Part shown: one piece after another, positions 49,291 through 63,077 of the stretch
Numbering within the stretch: position 1 is the first letter of the stretch
Layout: each line of letters begins with the position of its first letter
Assembly: GCA_037349315.1 (NCBI GenBank)
Contig: JBAIAC010000026.1
Location: forward strand, 27,495,501-27,559,500
Length of the DNA stretch: 64,000 nucleotides
Source of the DNA: Chelydra serpentina
Lineage: Eukaryota > Chordata > Testudines > Chelydridae
Direction: 5' to 3'
Program-made: the position numbers and the translations under genes
Notes under the pieces: model-generated
Database searches by the model: none
The model's input: the letters and a program-made list of their open reading frames with translations, nothing else
What the model was told of the DNA's origin: nothing

Positions 49291-50859
49291 AAAGGGGGGT
49301 ATCAACACCATCTTCTTCTTCTCTGTTTTGTGAATGACACCTAAGTCCACTTGAGAACCTAGCTGAGGGAGGGGGAGAAAAAATTGTCTGAGAATATTTG
49401 GTGAATTCATGTCAAATTTGTGAATAGTTTCAGGTCAACAAAAACTTTTTTTTTTTTTTGGCAAATAAACTATTCAGCTGAAAAACTTCACTCAACTCCA
49501 GCTGAAAGCAGAATTTGGCCCCCTAATTCTAGAAGAAGTGGAAACTAACCCTCATTTATCAACAAGGGCTGTTAAAATCTGAACCCCAATGGTGACAATT
49601 TCAATATTATTGCTATAATAATTAATATTATTCAATAGAGCTATTGACAGACTTATAGCTGACATTTTAGTAGATCCCTTTAGAGTGTTAGCCACACACA
49701 GGATTATGGGCACAGTTTAAGTGGGGTAAAGCTCAATACTACCTTTTTTTAACCTCTCCTCCCCACTATTGCTGGACTAGATCACTCAAGAGGAATTTTC
49801 CAGTGTCATTATCTTTGAATCTACACTGGTATGGGGCAAGTCTGTCATGCCTCGAACAGAGAATCTTCCCAGCCCTCTCTTCTTGCTCTTCCTAGTGTTT
49901 GAATGGAAATGTCAGGCCAGGTTCTGATCACAATTGCATTGGTGTAAGTGTGGAGTACCTCCATTTAAATCATTGGTGTGTCCAATCAGAATCTGGTTCC
50001 CCTTTCAAAATCGGGGAAGCAGCGATTCATTTTTGGCTTCACTAAATAGGATTTTTTTTTTGACAGTGCTAGAAGCAGTGTTGAAGATGCACTCAGAAGG
50101 CCACGTTCTCAAAGCAAGTGTGCAGTTTTTCCTGTCCCTGTATACTAAGCTCCCTTTATCCTTAGGAGATGTGTTAAGGCATTTATAAGGCTAACTGTCC
50201 TTAGTAGATCCTGTGAGTTGTCTTGGTGATGACCCAGTAGGGAGAGTCTTTTGCAGAGAGATTGCTTGTGCTGCAGCCCTGGGGCTAAATTCTGCAGTCC
50301 TTGTTTTCATTCGTGAGTCAAAAGGATAATTCTTGTGGGTAAAAGCTGTGATCAGGCCCCTTGATCACAACAAGAGAAGAGTTGTCTTTTTATATTCATA
50401 AGGAAAAGATTTAACCACTGTGGAGGTTTGAAAATAATTACAATGATTTCTGGTTGGAAAATAGGAATGAATTATGAACAGAGGAGTCTGGACTCTAAAG
50501 GGATGATTTCTGCTTCTAGAATTTACCAAGTAGTAATAATATTGGTACTTCTAATATTGCAGATCAATACTTATATTACCTCACAATGCTAGTGGATTAT
50601 TTTAGACTGGGGTATCTTCCTGATATGGAGTATGAAGCACAGACTGTTGATATATCTGTCTGATTAATTTTGTACTTTGATAGAATGAGTTATTTTTTGT
50701 AAAGGTATAGTCAAGGTCCAGACTCCAGAGAAACATTTTTCACACCACAACAACAATAATAATAATTAATAATTAATAAGCAAATAAAAAGATGTCAGTC
50801 GGTTCAAAAGCATCTGGTGGTCTGGATTTGGCCCGCAATCTATCTATTGACTACCCCTG

Positions 50860-51530
50860 TGTGGCAGGATGCACTAGATCCAGAGTTCTCATGGCCCTGT
50901 GTCACCCTGCCCCAGAATAGAGCAGTGAGAAGTCCTCCAGGAAGCCTAGAGTGACTGCAAAGGAGTGGCCAATCAGAGGGGCTGTTGGAGCAACCAGTAA
51001 AGGGCCAGAAGGGCCAGATAAAAGGCAAGCAGCAGAACAGAGCCTTCAGCTGCTGTGTGGCACTCGATTAGGGAGTACCTGGTGCCAGGCTGGATGAACA
51101 GCAGGACCATGGACAGGTCACTGCAGCGAGCTCACCAGACAGAGCTAAGCCCAGGGAAGGCTGCCAAAGACCGGGTGCCTGGCTGGTTCAATGAGCAGCA
51201 GGACCAAGGAAAGGTTAGTGCGGGCAGGCTTAGCCCAGGGGACTCAGCGCATAACCTGGCTAGACAAGACAAGGCTACCGAGATGGAGCCTGCTGTTTTG
51301 TTTGCAGACTGAACCCAGGGAGGGCTGCTGAAAAGGACAGCAGTTGAGGGTACTGAGATGGGCCCCAGCTGGGTGGTTGAAGAAGGCAATGCCTCTATGA
51401 AGAAGACTAAGAGCTATGGCCCCATACCAGTACCATGATAAGAACTTGGGACTGTATACCCAGAAGGGAAGACAACGTATGTGGCTTGGCCAGAGGGCCA
51501 CATGACCCACAGAGAGAACCCCACTAGCTC
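50860..51530 (+). mobile_element. LTR-like element
   Basis: A GC-rich block starting TGTGGCAGG with CCAAT (GTGGCCAATCAGAGG, about 50966) and TATA-like AGATAAAAGG (about 51017) in promoter order on the + strand, as in an LTR. It resembles a common turtle LTR as I remember it. The 3' end and target duplication are uncertain; ACCCC occurs at both sides (about 50854 and 51518) but not directly at a CA terminus. No protein was recognised. Confidence 0.5.
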
Positions 51531-51719
51531 AGCCAATCTCTATAACAAGTGTAACTACTTCTATAATATATTCAAACATTTATATTAAAAGAACATCAAG
51601 GTTGCAAAATCAAGCACTGAAAAGTTTGGAAATACCTGAATATAAGTTTTTTTTGTGCAACCTTATTCTGACCTCCTTGTGTATATGCATTATGATACAA
51701 AGTTTTTAATTACAAATAA

Positions 51720-51945
51720 CCAGAGTTTAAGGCCAGAAAGGACCACCAGATCTCTATTCTGACCTTTTGCACATCAGAGGTTACTAATCCCACTCAGTTA
51801 CACCTGTATTGAACCCAATAACCTGGATTAGACCAAAATATTCAGACCTCAGGAGACTAAACTGCTGTGTACCACAGGCATACCAGTGCGTGAGGTCCCT
51901 GCAATAGCAGCAAATTGATTTAGTCAGATGCACCCAGATGATCCT
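51720..51945 (-). repeat. Old CR1-like LINE fragment
   Basis: AGAGTTTAAGGCCAGAAAGG, ACCACCAGATCTCTATTCTG and the following ACCTGTATTGAACCCAATAA belong to an antisense CR1-type 3' region related to 1385-1450 and 56727. It is strongly diverged. Confidence 0.55.
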
Positions 51946-52601
51946 AGCAAATAACCTGCATAAAAAATTTTTCCCACAGGATCCCTGCCTTATTCAGTGT
52001 ATGGTATGGTCCTCCTTCCTGCAATATCAAGGGCAATTATAGTTAGGCAGAGTACAATTAGAAATAAAATGAAATCCTAAGGATGCAGGGTTTACATATG
52101 TGATATGCAGTGAAAAATGTTCATCTGCCTTTTTCACTCATGAAACATCATATCTATTCTCACATTTTGGTGTACCTTTGACAATTTATGCTTGAGTGAA
52201 TAGACTGAATAGTTGGTAAGAACAGATGAAAAGAGCATTTTCCCCATAACTATGAAACCCAGATAGGGTCTACTAAAACATACCAGCTTCTTTCTCAAGA
52301 GATTTTATTAAATGACAGAGAGACGCATATATGGAGGAAAATATTGATGCTGTTAATTCATACACAAAGGGAAACGTGCAAGGTCTATTTAAAAGGAAAC
52401 CTAATACGTAAGCAGTCACAAAAATATTCAAATTGTGGTAGATCTAGAAAAATAAAGTACATCAGTTTCTAGGGTCTTATATAGAGTCGCCAACACTTAA
52501 GGTCTTAAGAGATTTAAAATGTTTGTTCAGCAAGCAAGTAGAATTGTGCCCTCTTTCATTTGAAGCTTAAACAAGCTCGTAACTCAGTGTTACTATTTAA
52601 T

Positions 52602-52669
52602 GAGTGTGTGTGTATGTATGTGTGTGTGTATGTATGTGTGTGTGTGTATATATATATATATATACACAC
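52602..52669. repeat. Compound (TG)n/(TATG)n/(TA)n microsatellite
   Basis: TG units with interspersed TATG are followed by about nine TA units and then ACACACAG. The TA part next to CA/TG makes a short self-complementary stretch. Confidence 0.85.
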
Positions 52670-55074
52670 AGAGAGAATTAGAGTAAAATTAGCAGATCCT
52701 GATAAAGACAACATTGAAAGTTCTTTCTCTCATTGTAAACTAAAACAAACATACAAAAAAAATCCAAGAGAACACTTAAAAGAAGGTAAATATCCAGGGA
52801 GGATGGTTTGATGGCTAAATGTTATTAAAATTATTGTGACCAATATGAAGTTTAGTCCTAATGGAAACAGAGGGAAAGTTTTGCACACATCTTAACAAGG
52901 CTATAATTTCTTTTGTGTTCAAGAAATGTAGAATCCCACTAGTCTGTATGAGGGCTGAGACCTTGGCCCAGATCCCACAAGTGACTCCAAGACGGCAGAG
53001 TCTCTGTATTGCTTAGAGCTCTGTAGCAGTCTGTGGGGCTCCATGTAGGTACAGGGCTCAAGATCCTGCAGGGCTCAATCAAAACTCCCTTACTGAAAAT
53101 ATTGAGAGACTCCCATTGAGTTGTATCAGGCCGTATTTACCACTACACATAGAAGTAAAAATCTGTGCCAAAATCTTAGCATTAGGATGGAGACAAAAAC
53201 AGACATAACTGTACATCCCTCCGAGACTGATCTTTAGAAAACTGAAAAATTCTGATATCCTACTTTCAACAGATCTGGCAGACATTTCTCTATTGGAATA
53301 TGAGACACAGGAGATCACTTGGGAGGTGGTATATTGGTGCGATAATGAACCATTTCAAGTTGATTTTGTAAAGTGTTTGCTTGTGTTTTGCTACTTCCCC
53401 ACATACATACTATTGTGTATTGTTTTATAGAACTATATTAATAGACATTTTAAAAAGAGAATAGAAAGAGTGGGGAATGGCAAAGGGGGAAAATGCTCAA
53501 GTACTTTTGTGCTGCTTGCTCCTTCTCTTCCTCCTCACTGTCTGCTGCCTCGGTTCTTATTCCTTGATCTTTTCCAGTGTCAGACACTGTATGCTCTTCT
53601 AAACAGGTTTCTGAAAGTAGTCCACAGAGGTGTATATTAACTGATTCAAGTCATGAGGCAGACTGTGCAAATTGCTCAGTGAATGCATTTAGGGCCACTG
53701 TAAGAGAAAATCCCATCCTGCAGCTGTTTTATTTACTATGGAGCAGTGTGACACCAATAGCTGTTTAGGGAAAGTAACATAGCCTAAACATTGTGACTCC
53801 TATACTGGGGACCTTTTTCCGGGAGACTTTTAAAGTGTCGCTTACCCCTTGATCTATTTATTTATTTATTTTGTCAGCACATTTCCTTTCTTTTCTCTGT
53901 CTTTGAAGAGAGATTCCATAGATAAGATATATTTTAGATATCTATGTATTGACTACAGTCTAAGAAAGCTCTCCCCTCAGCAACTAGACTCTCTGAAATA
54001 CTCTCTACAGGCTCATTGACACAACCTTTACTATTCTACCTAGCTTTAAGCCACTCTCATAATTTTTTTTTCTACTGTTTGTTAGTTTATGTCTCTATCT
54101 GCCATAAATTCTTTACTCTGGGACTTACTCGTTTCCCATTTTAGTCCATCAGAACCCACATTTCAGGGTATATTGCAAAGACTATTTATTCAAGGTTTTT
54201 TCTGAGTTGAGTTGGGATCGAGTAGGTTGAATGAACAGACTTTTAATTTTTGTGTGCGCTAAGGAGGGCATTAGCACTAATATTAGGTGCGCTCCAATTG
54301 CTTTCTAAGAGAAGTTTGAAAGTTTGAGTAATTCCTGTGACTACAGCTTGAAGATCGATACAGTGTATGAGGTGAAAGAATAAATAAGTTTCAGAGACTC
54401 AGTGCTGAAACCCTCTGTGTTCAACTCTTCTTATCTTCTCCTGTCTTAATCACATTACTTATTTAGCTGAGGATGCAGAGTAAAGGGGGGGCTTTTGAGT
54501 TCATTAATCTGATTGTTAGGAGATACTGACACTTCTGTTCTTTTGGTGGACAGCATACCATTGATATTGAGCATAGCTATAGTGGTTGTGACAGTAAACC
54601 CTTGTAATTCAGACTTGTTGGATGTTACAGAACGTTCAGACCTGGCGATAGTAACAGAGGCAATTAACTTTTTCTTTTTACCTTTTTATTTTGTTTGAAA
54701 TTGAGACTGAGCTTTGTTTCTGACTTGCAGGCCATGGCAAAAGGTTTATGAACTGAGACTTCATGTTGGGATATGTCTAAAACCACTGAAATGACATGGT
54801 TGTGTTGGTAACACAGCAAAATGAAATCTTGTGCTTTAAAAATCATAAACTTGCAACCTTTATTATGGTATGGAAAGTTTTTCAGAGTATTTAAATCTCC
54901 ACCCCACAACACCCCTTTTTGTCAGCTCCACAAACACAGTGTTGCCTATTTCATGCAACCAGAGACAAATGGAAATAGGTGTCAGAAATCTGGATTAACT
55001 GTGTGAGTGAGAGGGAAAAGTGTGAGAGAGAATTATCCCAAGAAAATGCAATAATCCATGTATTTTTCATAGTG

Positions 55075-55141
55075 GGCCTGATCAAAAAATGATTGAAGTC
55101 AATGCAGACTGTTGGCTTTAATGATCTTTGGATGAGGCCTA
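55075..55141. repeat. Short palindromic repeat
   Basis: GGGCCTGATCAAAAAATGAT with GAAGTCAATGCAGAC on the left pairs imperfectly with AATGATCTTTGGATGAGGCC on the right. This is the same style of GAAGTCAATGG palindrome as at 738-823. Confidence 0.55.
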
Positions 55142-55360
55142 ATATGAGAGAAACTCATAATGGACCCTATTCTGATATCGTTACTCAAGATTAGCAGAAT
55201 CTTACTTCATGAGTGGTCCCGCTGATTTTAAGATTTCTGTTTATGTCATAAAGTTCTATTAAGCATGAATAAGGGAATAGAATCTGGCCCTGTTACCAGA
55301 TGTGTGTCAGTTGTAAGGTACTGGCTGTTTTTGAGCGAGCTGCCATTGATTTCAGTGGGA

Positions 55361-55408
55361 ATTCCCCATGCAGTAAAATTCCCCATGCAGTGGGAATTCC
55401 CCATGCTC
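55361..55408 (+). repeat. Three-copy tandem repeat, 17-18-bp unit
   Basis: ATTCCCCATGCAGT occurs at 55361 and 55378, and ATTCCCCATGC again at 55396, giving a small tandem array. Confidence 0.8.
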
Positions 55409-56726
55409 TTTTCACCTGTGACATATTTAGGGTACTATGTGTCTCTGAGAAATTATTTCCATTTCCTTCAGTGAGTTTTCTGCTCCCTCTTTTCTTTCAA
55501 GCAGTGAACCACAATTGACCCTCATTCAGCACATAGAATTCCAATGGATGTCAATAGGACTTTTTGCCTGAGTAACAAGGCCAATTTATGTTCCCTGTTG
55601 ATAAGTTGCTCCTGGTTCTAGCAGTAAAAATAGCAGTTACAATATGCGTACATAGTGCTGCAGGGCTGTTTTCCTAATACTTATGAGGAAAAATTAGATT
55701 TTATTAACCATTTCCTAATCCCACTTGCTGCAGGTGGTTAGCATTGCCATCAGAGAGATGGACCTGAGTTGAAAAACAGAGATAAGAACTTAGATCCTGC
55801 CTTTTTGGTTTGCAAGGTTTAAGAATTAGGGATGGATTTGATTCAGAATTTAGGGGCTGTCCATAAATTACCTAATACAGTTTTTGGTGATTTTCAAGAC
55901 CCACACTCCCCTTATAACACTGTACCACTAAAATGAACATGCAGAATTAAGAACCCATCCACTGCCTAATGTGTTACATAATTTAGGACTGCCCTATATA
56001 AACATAGGGCAACATTCTGATTGTATTATATTAAGAAGACCCACAATATTGTAGACTAATGGTCCACAACAGAATTGGGTGGGAAACAGTTTTACCATCT
56101 TGTCAGAGATTTTGAGATGTTTTCCCAAATAGTCACAAAAAGTCTAAATCTCAAATTTTCATGAACCAGGAATCCCGGGGAGGAAATGAATTGGGTCAAT
56201 GGAAATGTTTTGTTTTGATAATTTCAAAATGTTTCATTTTTCTTCTTTGTAATCTTTTTAGTATAAATTAACTCAGATCTGAAACACAACTCATTTTTAA
56301 AAAATTGTTTCCAAAATGTTTAAACATCCATTGACAATTTTCAGGTTTTTTTTAATTTTATAAAACAGACCCTTTCCCTTGAACCATTTCAGTTTTGACT
56401 AAATATTTAGTTAGAAAATCAGGATTAGCTTTTGACAACACTATAGATTGTAATAGAGAGGTGCAATGATTTATGTGATTACTGCAGGATAGTGTATTCA
56501 TTTTTATAAGCATGCCTCCTCCTCCCCCACCATTATGGTTTTGGTTTAGCTATATATTCAGCCATAAAATATAGCTCTGGGTTTGAATTCCAGCCATCAC
56601 TGAAGTTCAAGGATAATTGAATTCAGAGTTCTGAATCAATCCCCTTTCTAATTGGGATAGATATGGGGCAGAATTTCATACCTGGAATGAACAGATGCAA
56701 TCCATTGACATTGGCAGGGTTCATAG

Positions 56727-56860
56727 ATTCCAAGGCCAGAAGGAATCACTGTGATCATCTAGTCTGACCTCTTGTATAACACAAACCATAGAACTTACCC
56801 CAAAAAACTTCTAGAGCAGATATTTTAGTAAAACATCCAGTCTTGACTAGCTTCATACTC
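56727..56860 (-). repeat. CR1-like LINE 3' fragment
   Basis: CATAGATTCCAAGGCCAGAA, TCACTGTGATCATCTAGTCT, CTTGTATAACACAAACCATA and ACATCCAGTCTTGACTAG form the best-preserved copy here of an antisense CR1-type 3' end also seen at 30516 and 37911. Confidence 0.7.
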
Positions 56861-57948
56861 CCATTTCAAATTTGGTCCATAATAAGGAGCCTCAGCTTCC
56901 CTGCTGCCCTGCAAGAACAGAGTATCTTTTTTCCCTGGAGCTCATTCTTATTAATGTAAATCAGCCTTCCTGTCAGAGCAGGAGGCATTTGAAGGCTCCG
57001 GGATTGTACTATTCCCAATAGGTAAATCATCCAGTGATTTTGTTTTAAAGAAATCTTGATTATAAGATAACATAACCCAAGCAATTCTTAGATTTGCACA
57101 TAATAGAAATAAATATTTTGTTAACAGATCATGAAAACAGATGTGTGATCTGTCATGTGACTCTATTTTTATGCCATGTGTTATAATTGCTGCCTTTTTA
57201 AAACAAAAGTGAATCCTGAGCTCTTACTGAGTTAGAGCAAGTGTTTCCACATAAACAGTATCTTCCAGCTGAGAGCTCTGGAAATATGGGCCCTTAGAAA
57301 GAGACATTCTTTCCAATGCCTGATAAGAGCCCTAGAGCATCATGGTTTAAAAAGACCACTGCTCTGGTGGATTAGATTTCCCTTGGCACTCTTACGCTTC
57401 ACTTACTACTAAGATGATTCAGTAACTTGAACTCCTTGCTCTCTTTTCACAGACAGATGATTTCATTAAAAAGTATGATTCAAAACCAGGATTAATGGGG
57501 CAGAGAGGAACCTTCCCAGAGAAACTACTTTATGCTGTATTTTGATTTAACATTTATAGAGGCTCCCGTTATAGGGGTTCTTTTTGTTATGGTGGACATG
57601 GCTAAATTTGCCACTGCATATTTGGTGTTGTATTTTCCATGTTAAGTATAGTGAATGCTGTGAATATGGCAGTGATTTAAGGGTGGTGATGTGGCTAATT
57701 ATTATTTTTTAAATTATGCCTATTCTATATGAGTGTAAATTGTGAATTTCAAGGCATAGCATGATATTGCAACTGTTGTAAGCATGATCTTGGTCTTTAA
57801 TTTTGTGTAGGTTTATTTTTTTCCCATTGCAGGCCCCAATGGGGGGAGGGTCAGGGGCAGGAGTCTACCTGCATAAATCTCCCTGCAAGATAGGGTTTTT
57901 AGTTTGGCCATTAACCATATCACACCTTTGAGAATCACAGAGCTATTT

Positions 57949-58135
57949 CAAAAAAGAACAGGAGTACTTGTGGCACCTTAGATACTAACACATTTATTTG
58001 AGCATAAGCTTTCTTGGGCTACAGCCCACTTCATCGGATGCATAGAATGGAACATATAGTAAGAAGATATATATACATGCCATACCAACTCTACGAGGCT
58101 AATTAATTAAGGAGCGCTATTATCAGCAAGAATGG
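57949..58135 (-). repeat. High-copy interspersed repeat, class uncertain
   Basis: AAGAACAGGAGTACTTGTGG, CACCTTAGATACTAACACAT, TTATTTGAGCATAAGCTTTC and TACAGCCCACTTCATCGGAT make up a sequence I remember as extremely abundant in turtles. The 3' end is probably at the left, where the A-rich run reads as T-rich on the minus strand. It lies 380 bp upstream of a CDH8 exon. I cannot name the superfamily. Confidence 0.65.
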
Positions 58136-58512
58136 CAGAACTTCTATTGACCTCAGTGGGGAAAGAATCTAAGTTTATGTCAGAAAGTAAGTTGCAGAAA
58201 TGAAAATATATCAGAGGTTTGATTGATTTTGCTCTGCTGGTTTATAATTTCATTGTATTTTTAATGAGACAAAAGGCAGGAGACTTTTCATACACTTTTC
58301 TGGAAATCCGCAAGTTATTTTTGCCCTGGTATCAACAAGAGCCAACTTCAATTGGGCAGATAAGAGTTCACTTTTTATACTGATATTTGCCTAAATAGAA
58401 ATTACATGAAAAAGTTTCTCTGTTCTTAACCATGTTTTTTTTTTCTTTATTGCAAATTGGGTATGAATCTAACCATACTTATGATTCCCTCCCCCTTCCT
58501 TTTTTCCCCCAG

Positions 58513-58680
58513 CTATAATTAAAACTGCCCTCCCTAACATGGACAGAGAAGCCAAAGAAGAATACTTTGTGGTCATCCAAGCGAAGGACATGGGCGGACA
58601 TATGGGCGGACTGTCTGGAACCACAACAGTGACAATTACACTCACTGATGTTAATGACAACCCTCCCAAATTTGCACAGA
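58513..58680 (+). CDS. CDH8: CDH8 exon encoding the second half of EC2 (168 nt)
   Basis: Internal exon after a strong pyrimidine-rich acceptor (CCTTTTTTCCCCCAG) and before the consensus donor GTAAGT. Its first two bases complete an alanine codon from the preceding exon. It then reads [20 protein letters not shown] and continues [19 protein letters not shown], ending with the EC2-EC3 linker motif [15 protein letters not shown] and DVNDNPP are the calcium-ligand motifs. KFAQ matches CDH8, whereas CDH11 has [13 protein letters not shown] is the CDH11-like state, and mammalian CDH8 has GGHSGGLSG as I recall it. The exon is 168 nt, the conserved family length, phase 1 on both sides, and has no internal stop. 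Confidence 0.93.
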
Positions 58681-61600
58681 GTAAGTGTGCATGCTCTCCT
58701 GATTGAGTATGTAGTGCACCTCTTTGTATTTTAACATTATATTGCATTTGCTTACTGCAAAGATTTTTTTTGCAAAAATGTAGCAAGGGCTATATAAAGT
58801 GCTGTGGACCACGGACTGATTAAGAGATTTTGTAAAAAGAGTTATGCCCATATACATTGATGAGCAAACACACGAGCATGCAGAAGGAAGAGGGGAAAAT
58901 GTATTTATTGTGTTGTTGTTTCTAAGCTGCTAGTTACTTTATGTGAAGGTAGGTAATACTAGTTTTAAAAGACATACATAGTTGATGAAAGAAACAAAGG
59001 TTTGACTGAGTATGAGAGGACAAAATATTTTTTTTTTTAAATCGGAGTCTAGTTAATTGTTGACCTTTAATTCAAAATCTATATTTACTGCTGTGGTTCC
59101 AAAGCATGTCTTGCTGGATTAGGTTAAAATGATTTGGCACCCTGCTGAGCTTCTCTGCAGTACTTTGTAATCTGTTTCAAAGTTTAAAAAAAAAGGAACA
59201 TAAATGGCTTGATTTTATTTGGAATAGTGTATTTTAATGTCATTTTAGAATATATTCATCTCATGTGTAATCTTATCTAATCATCCAGGCATTTTTCTGA
59301 GGGGTTAAGTGGGTGGGCAGTTAGGGCTGGGAAATATTTTAATGTTGACATTGGGTCATCTATACTTCTCTACACATGTGATTTTAAAGCAAATTATTTA
59401 TGTGTCCAAGGTGAAATTCATCCCATCAAGATGGAGATACCTATGCACCATTTTAAGCTCCACTTTGCCCTTTTTTGAGGATTTAAATACTGTCTTATGC
59501 CAGACCCCTACACAGAGTAAATTTCATCCCTAGATTTTAGGATAGGCGCATATAAATGGAGGGAGAGGAAGAAAATATAATAAAATAAGTAAGCAGCTAT
59601 AGGGGGTTACTTGTGAACAAAGTTATTGTAATACCTAATTTCAGTGAGGTTTATAAGTGATAAGTACTGAATGCACAATCTTTTTTTTTTATCTTGTTAT
59701 GTTATATGATGAAATCCCTGAGTATCTTACTTCACATCACATTGTGTCACATGGCCTTGTGCATCAGTGTTATACAATGTAAGGTGACATGACCCTTAAC
59801 GATGCAAACATCTATAGATGAAGCTAATATATGAGCTGTATCACCACAATGCAGAGACATTTATTGTGTATATGTGCAATGTACAGTAGTTCTAAATCTA
59901 TAACTATAGGGCTACTTTGGCCAGATACCTAGCTTGTGTACTTACATCAGAATTAATCCTTTTGTCAAAGGGCTTTAATGCCAAAATGAAATGAGCTGAT
60001 AGTGTCGGTCCAGGACCTAGGAAACAGATGAGCAGATCAGAAAATCATTACATAGATGGTACTAACTCTCTCTCTTTTTGGGAGTCTCAGCCTGGAGATC
60101 AAGGACTGAATGGGTATGGAGACTCAGGGCTTGTCTATACTTACCGAGGGATCAACACATAGCGATCAATGCATCGACAGTCAATTTAGTGGGTCTAGTG
60201 AAGACCCGCTAAATCGACTGCAGATCTCTCTCCCATTGACTCCTGTACTCCACATGAACGAGAAGCCCAAGGGGAGTCAACGGGAGAGTGTCTCCCATCG
60301 ACATAGCATAGTGTGGACCCTGCGATAAGTAGATCTAAGTACGTCGACTTCTGCTACGTTATTCACATAGCTGAAGTTGCGTAACTTAGATCAGTCTCTC
60401 CCCATAGTGTAGACAAAGCCTAAGTTGTACTTTTACATGTGGTCTCTCCACATATGGATTTTGAAACACATTGACGAGGCAGTATGAGGAAGCCTGCTCC
60501 ACCACTCCGTGTGATGTACCGACTGGGTGGACAATTAATATGGACTAACAGTTTTTCAGATATAAACATAAATACAGACAGGGCTATAATGTCTAGCACT
60601 TTTCATCAGTGCAAAGATTCATATATAGATTTTTTTTTATTTATATAAAGCAATAAAAGAAAAAAGAAACCTCATATAAAGAGGATGCACATTGTTAAAT
60701 ATTGTATCTGGACACTATTGTCATTATGGACTTTTAGAACTGAGTATTCATAGCCAGGCTGGCTAATATTGCAGATTAGTCATGATACTAATCTTATACA
60801 ATCATTGTGCAATTCTTTGACACTTGTTAGGACACCTTTGTTAAAGCACAGTTTGCATTTGCCTGGTAAAGTCAAAATAAGAAAGGACCATGCTTACAAT
60901 GGAGACTTACCAGATGAAATGGAAATTCATAAGATGTAATACATGCTGCTTTCACAATAAATTGTAATGAACCCAGTGTGTTTTATCGGTTTATTGTTTC
61001 CAGGCAGGACACAAATGTGTGTTTATGGTTAGATTTGAAAGAGCCTCCTGGGTTTTAGAAATGAAAAAGATGAACTTTCACTACTTCTGTGCTCTCTTTG
61101 AAATCATTTTAAAGGCATTTTATAAAACACTGACGTTTTTAACCCAACAGTTTACCATAAGATTATATCGAGAAGAACAGCTCACTGCTGTGAAAAGTTA
61201 GAATGCTTTAAAATAAGCTTAGAATGGACTGCTGGTCACAGTCTGAACTATGATGTCATAGCAGACCTCTTCATAAATCTTAGGGACTATTTTTATCCAT
61301 TAGTCAACAACGTGGAAAAATAAATGTTAATTCTGTACATCTTCTTTGTAAATCAGAGAAAAAATACCTCCTTAAAGAATTTCAATCAACTGTGTAGAGA
61401 GACAAACCATGATATGTGGACAGCAGTATAAATCATGAATACATAATTTAGTCTCTGGAGGAAACTGATTGCTATGGCTGCTCATTGTTTCTGAGCTTTT
61501 ATGTGTTTGAGGATTCTCAATGATCTCCAAATTATGTCTTCAGCCTGGGAAACATTAAAGAAGAAATAAATTATAGATTAAACTGCTGTTACTTTTCCTG

Positions 61601-63077
61601 CCCCATACAAATGTCAGTTTTATACAGTAAACACAGTGACACAAATGTTAATGACATCAAAAGAGAAGAACTCCTCTAGAGAGAGTTGGTGTAAAGTGAA
61701 GAGGAAACTTTGGGAAGGAATCCAGTTAATTTTAGGCCAGATTATGTATATATGCTTTTTGATATCCAATGTATATATTTATGTATTTTGTATATTTGCC
61801 CTTTTTCTTACTCAGTTTTGAATGTTGTCAGTGTAGTTAATACAGTAATTAGTTACACTAGCAAGCTTTTCATCAGCAAATCATGGTTTCAGAAAATGAA
61901 AAGCAGCATATTAGGCTAAAAATCACACACTGTGTTGGAGCAAACTGTCATTGAGAGGTAATGAATAGAACAGGTCCAGATTCTCTACCACAGGATGTTT
62001 GTAACATACTTGTCTGCAAAGCTTGAATTCTTTCAACTAACAAACAGTCCTGAAGGTGACATGCTCAGCCCTTACCTGTAGCTACACTGGGTAGAAATTA
62101 TTAAGATGCTGCAATAATTAGGCCATCTGTAGAGGATTTCAGAAAGCAGAGGCCATGCATGCTTTGTATGCATCTACTTGCCTCCAGGTCTTTGCTAAAG
62201 CAAGGAAGATATTTCATCAAAATGAGTGTTTTGATTCTCTTCTTAACAAACTAGTAATCTGAGGGATAAAACATGGTTTCAATAAAAACAGACTTTGTAT
62301 CTCCTTTAAATAAATCCCATTTGAATATAAAGGTGTGTGAAGTAACTAATTAAAATAAGAAATAAAATACAATTACTGAATTTTCACATAATACAGGGCA
62401 CATATACGGCTTTCCTTTGGGATTAAGTCAGCCCTTGGCAAAATTGTAAAGATGGTAATCCCTCATTATGAAGTAGGCATTATTTCCTTTGAAACATGAG
62501 TTGGGGGACATTTCCTGCCTCTCTCCTAATTAGTGAGTTTTCTACCTCACAGAAGAAAATATACAGACCAATTAGATTCTGACCAGAAAGCAGTAGAAGG
62601 TAAAGTTTATGGTCAACAGAGCAGTGACGATTTTAAGTCACAAGAGACATCTTTAATGTATCTGATCAGTTTGCTGCAGGGCACAAGCTGAAGTTTAGTA
62701 ATTGGATTTTATCAAAAATGGTCTATAAGTCTGTAAATACAAAGGTAAGTTCAAAAGTGCCTTGCAGTAAATTACACATTGCATCTTTCTGTGCTGAAAA
62801 TCGCTTAATATTTTATGTTTGGCAACACTGAACATCCCCGCAGGCAGGAGATGGGATAATATAGTAAGTGAAAAGAAGAACATTCACATCGAGTCAACAG
62901 AGCATTCCCCTGTATATGGAGCACATTATGCAGCTTTAAGTAAATAATTTGTTTAAATGTGGTTTGTATCGGTTGCACATCTCAAGCATTTACTTTGGGG
63001 AAACAGAGATGAATAAAGAGCATGAAAGGGAAACTAGAATCAGGCTTAATGTTTAGTCTTTTCCTCTTGTTTGTAAG
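58681..63077 (+). other. CDH8 intron, 4397 nt, phase 1
   Basis: The shortest complete intron here, from the consensus donor GTAAGT to the acceptor at 63077. The only element I recognise is the Harbinger-like MITE at 60127-60420. The rest is AT-rich with poly-T runs (59028-59038, 59681-59690, 60628-60637). Confidence 0.9.
60127..60420 (+). mobile_element. Harbinger-like MITE, copy 4
   Basis: The 294-bp element has ends GGGCTTGTCTATACTTA and, reverse-complemented, GGCTTTGTCTACACTA, flanked by TCA and TAA (two of three match). Internal hairpins are TTTAGTGGGTCTAGTGAAGA, pairing with GACCCGCTAAATCGA, and CTTCTGCTACGTTATTCACA. It is the same subfamily as copy 3 but in the orientation of copies 1 and 2. 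Confidence 0.82.

Larger units (their letters stand above)
40466..58512 (+). other. CDH8 intron, 18047 nt, phase 1
   Basis: The intron lies between the donor GTAAGG and the acceptor CCCCCAG. It carries the second copy of a 123-bp duplication, a cluster of Harbinger-like MITEs between 44.1 and 49.1 kb, a CR1-tailed SINE, a tRNA-headed SINE split by a MITE, an LTR-like element near 51 kb and a high-copy repeat just upstream of the next exon. Stretches such as 41150-44100, 49300-50850 and 52700-55050 show no gene or repeat that I recognise. Confidence 0.9.
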
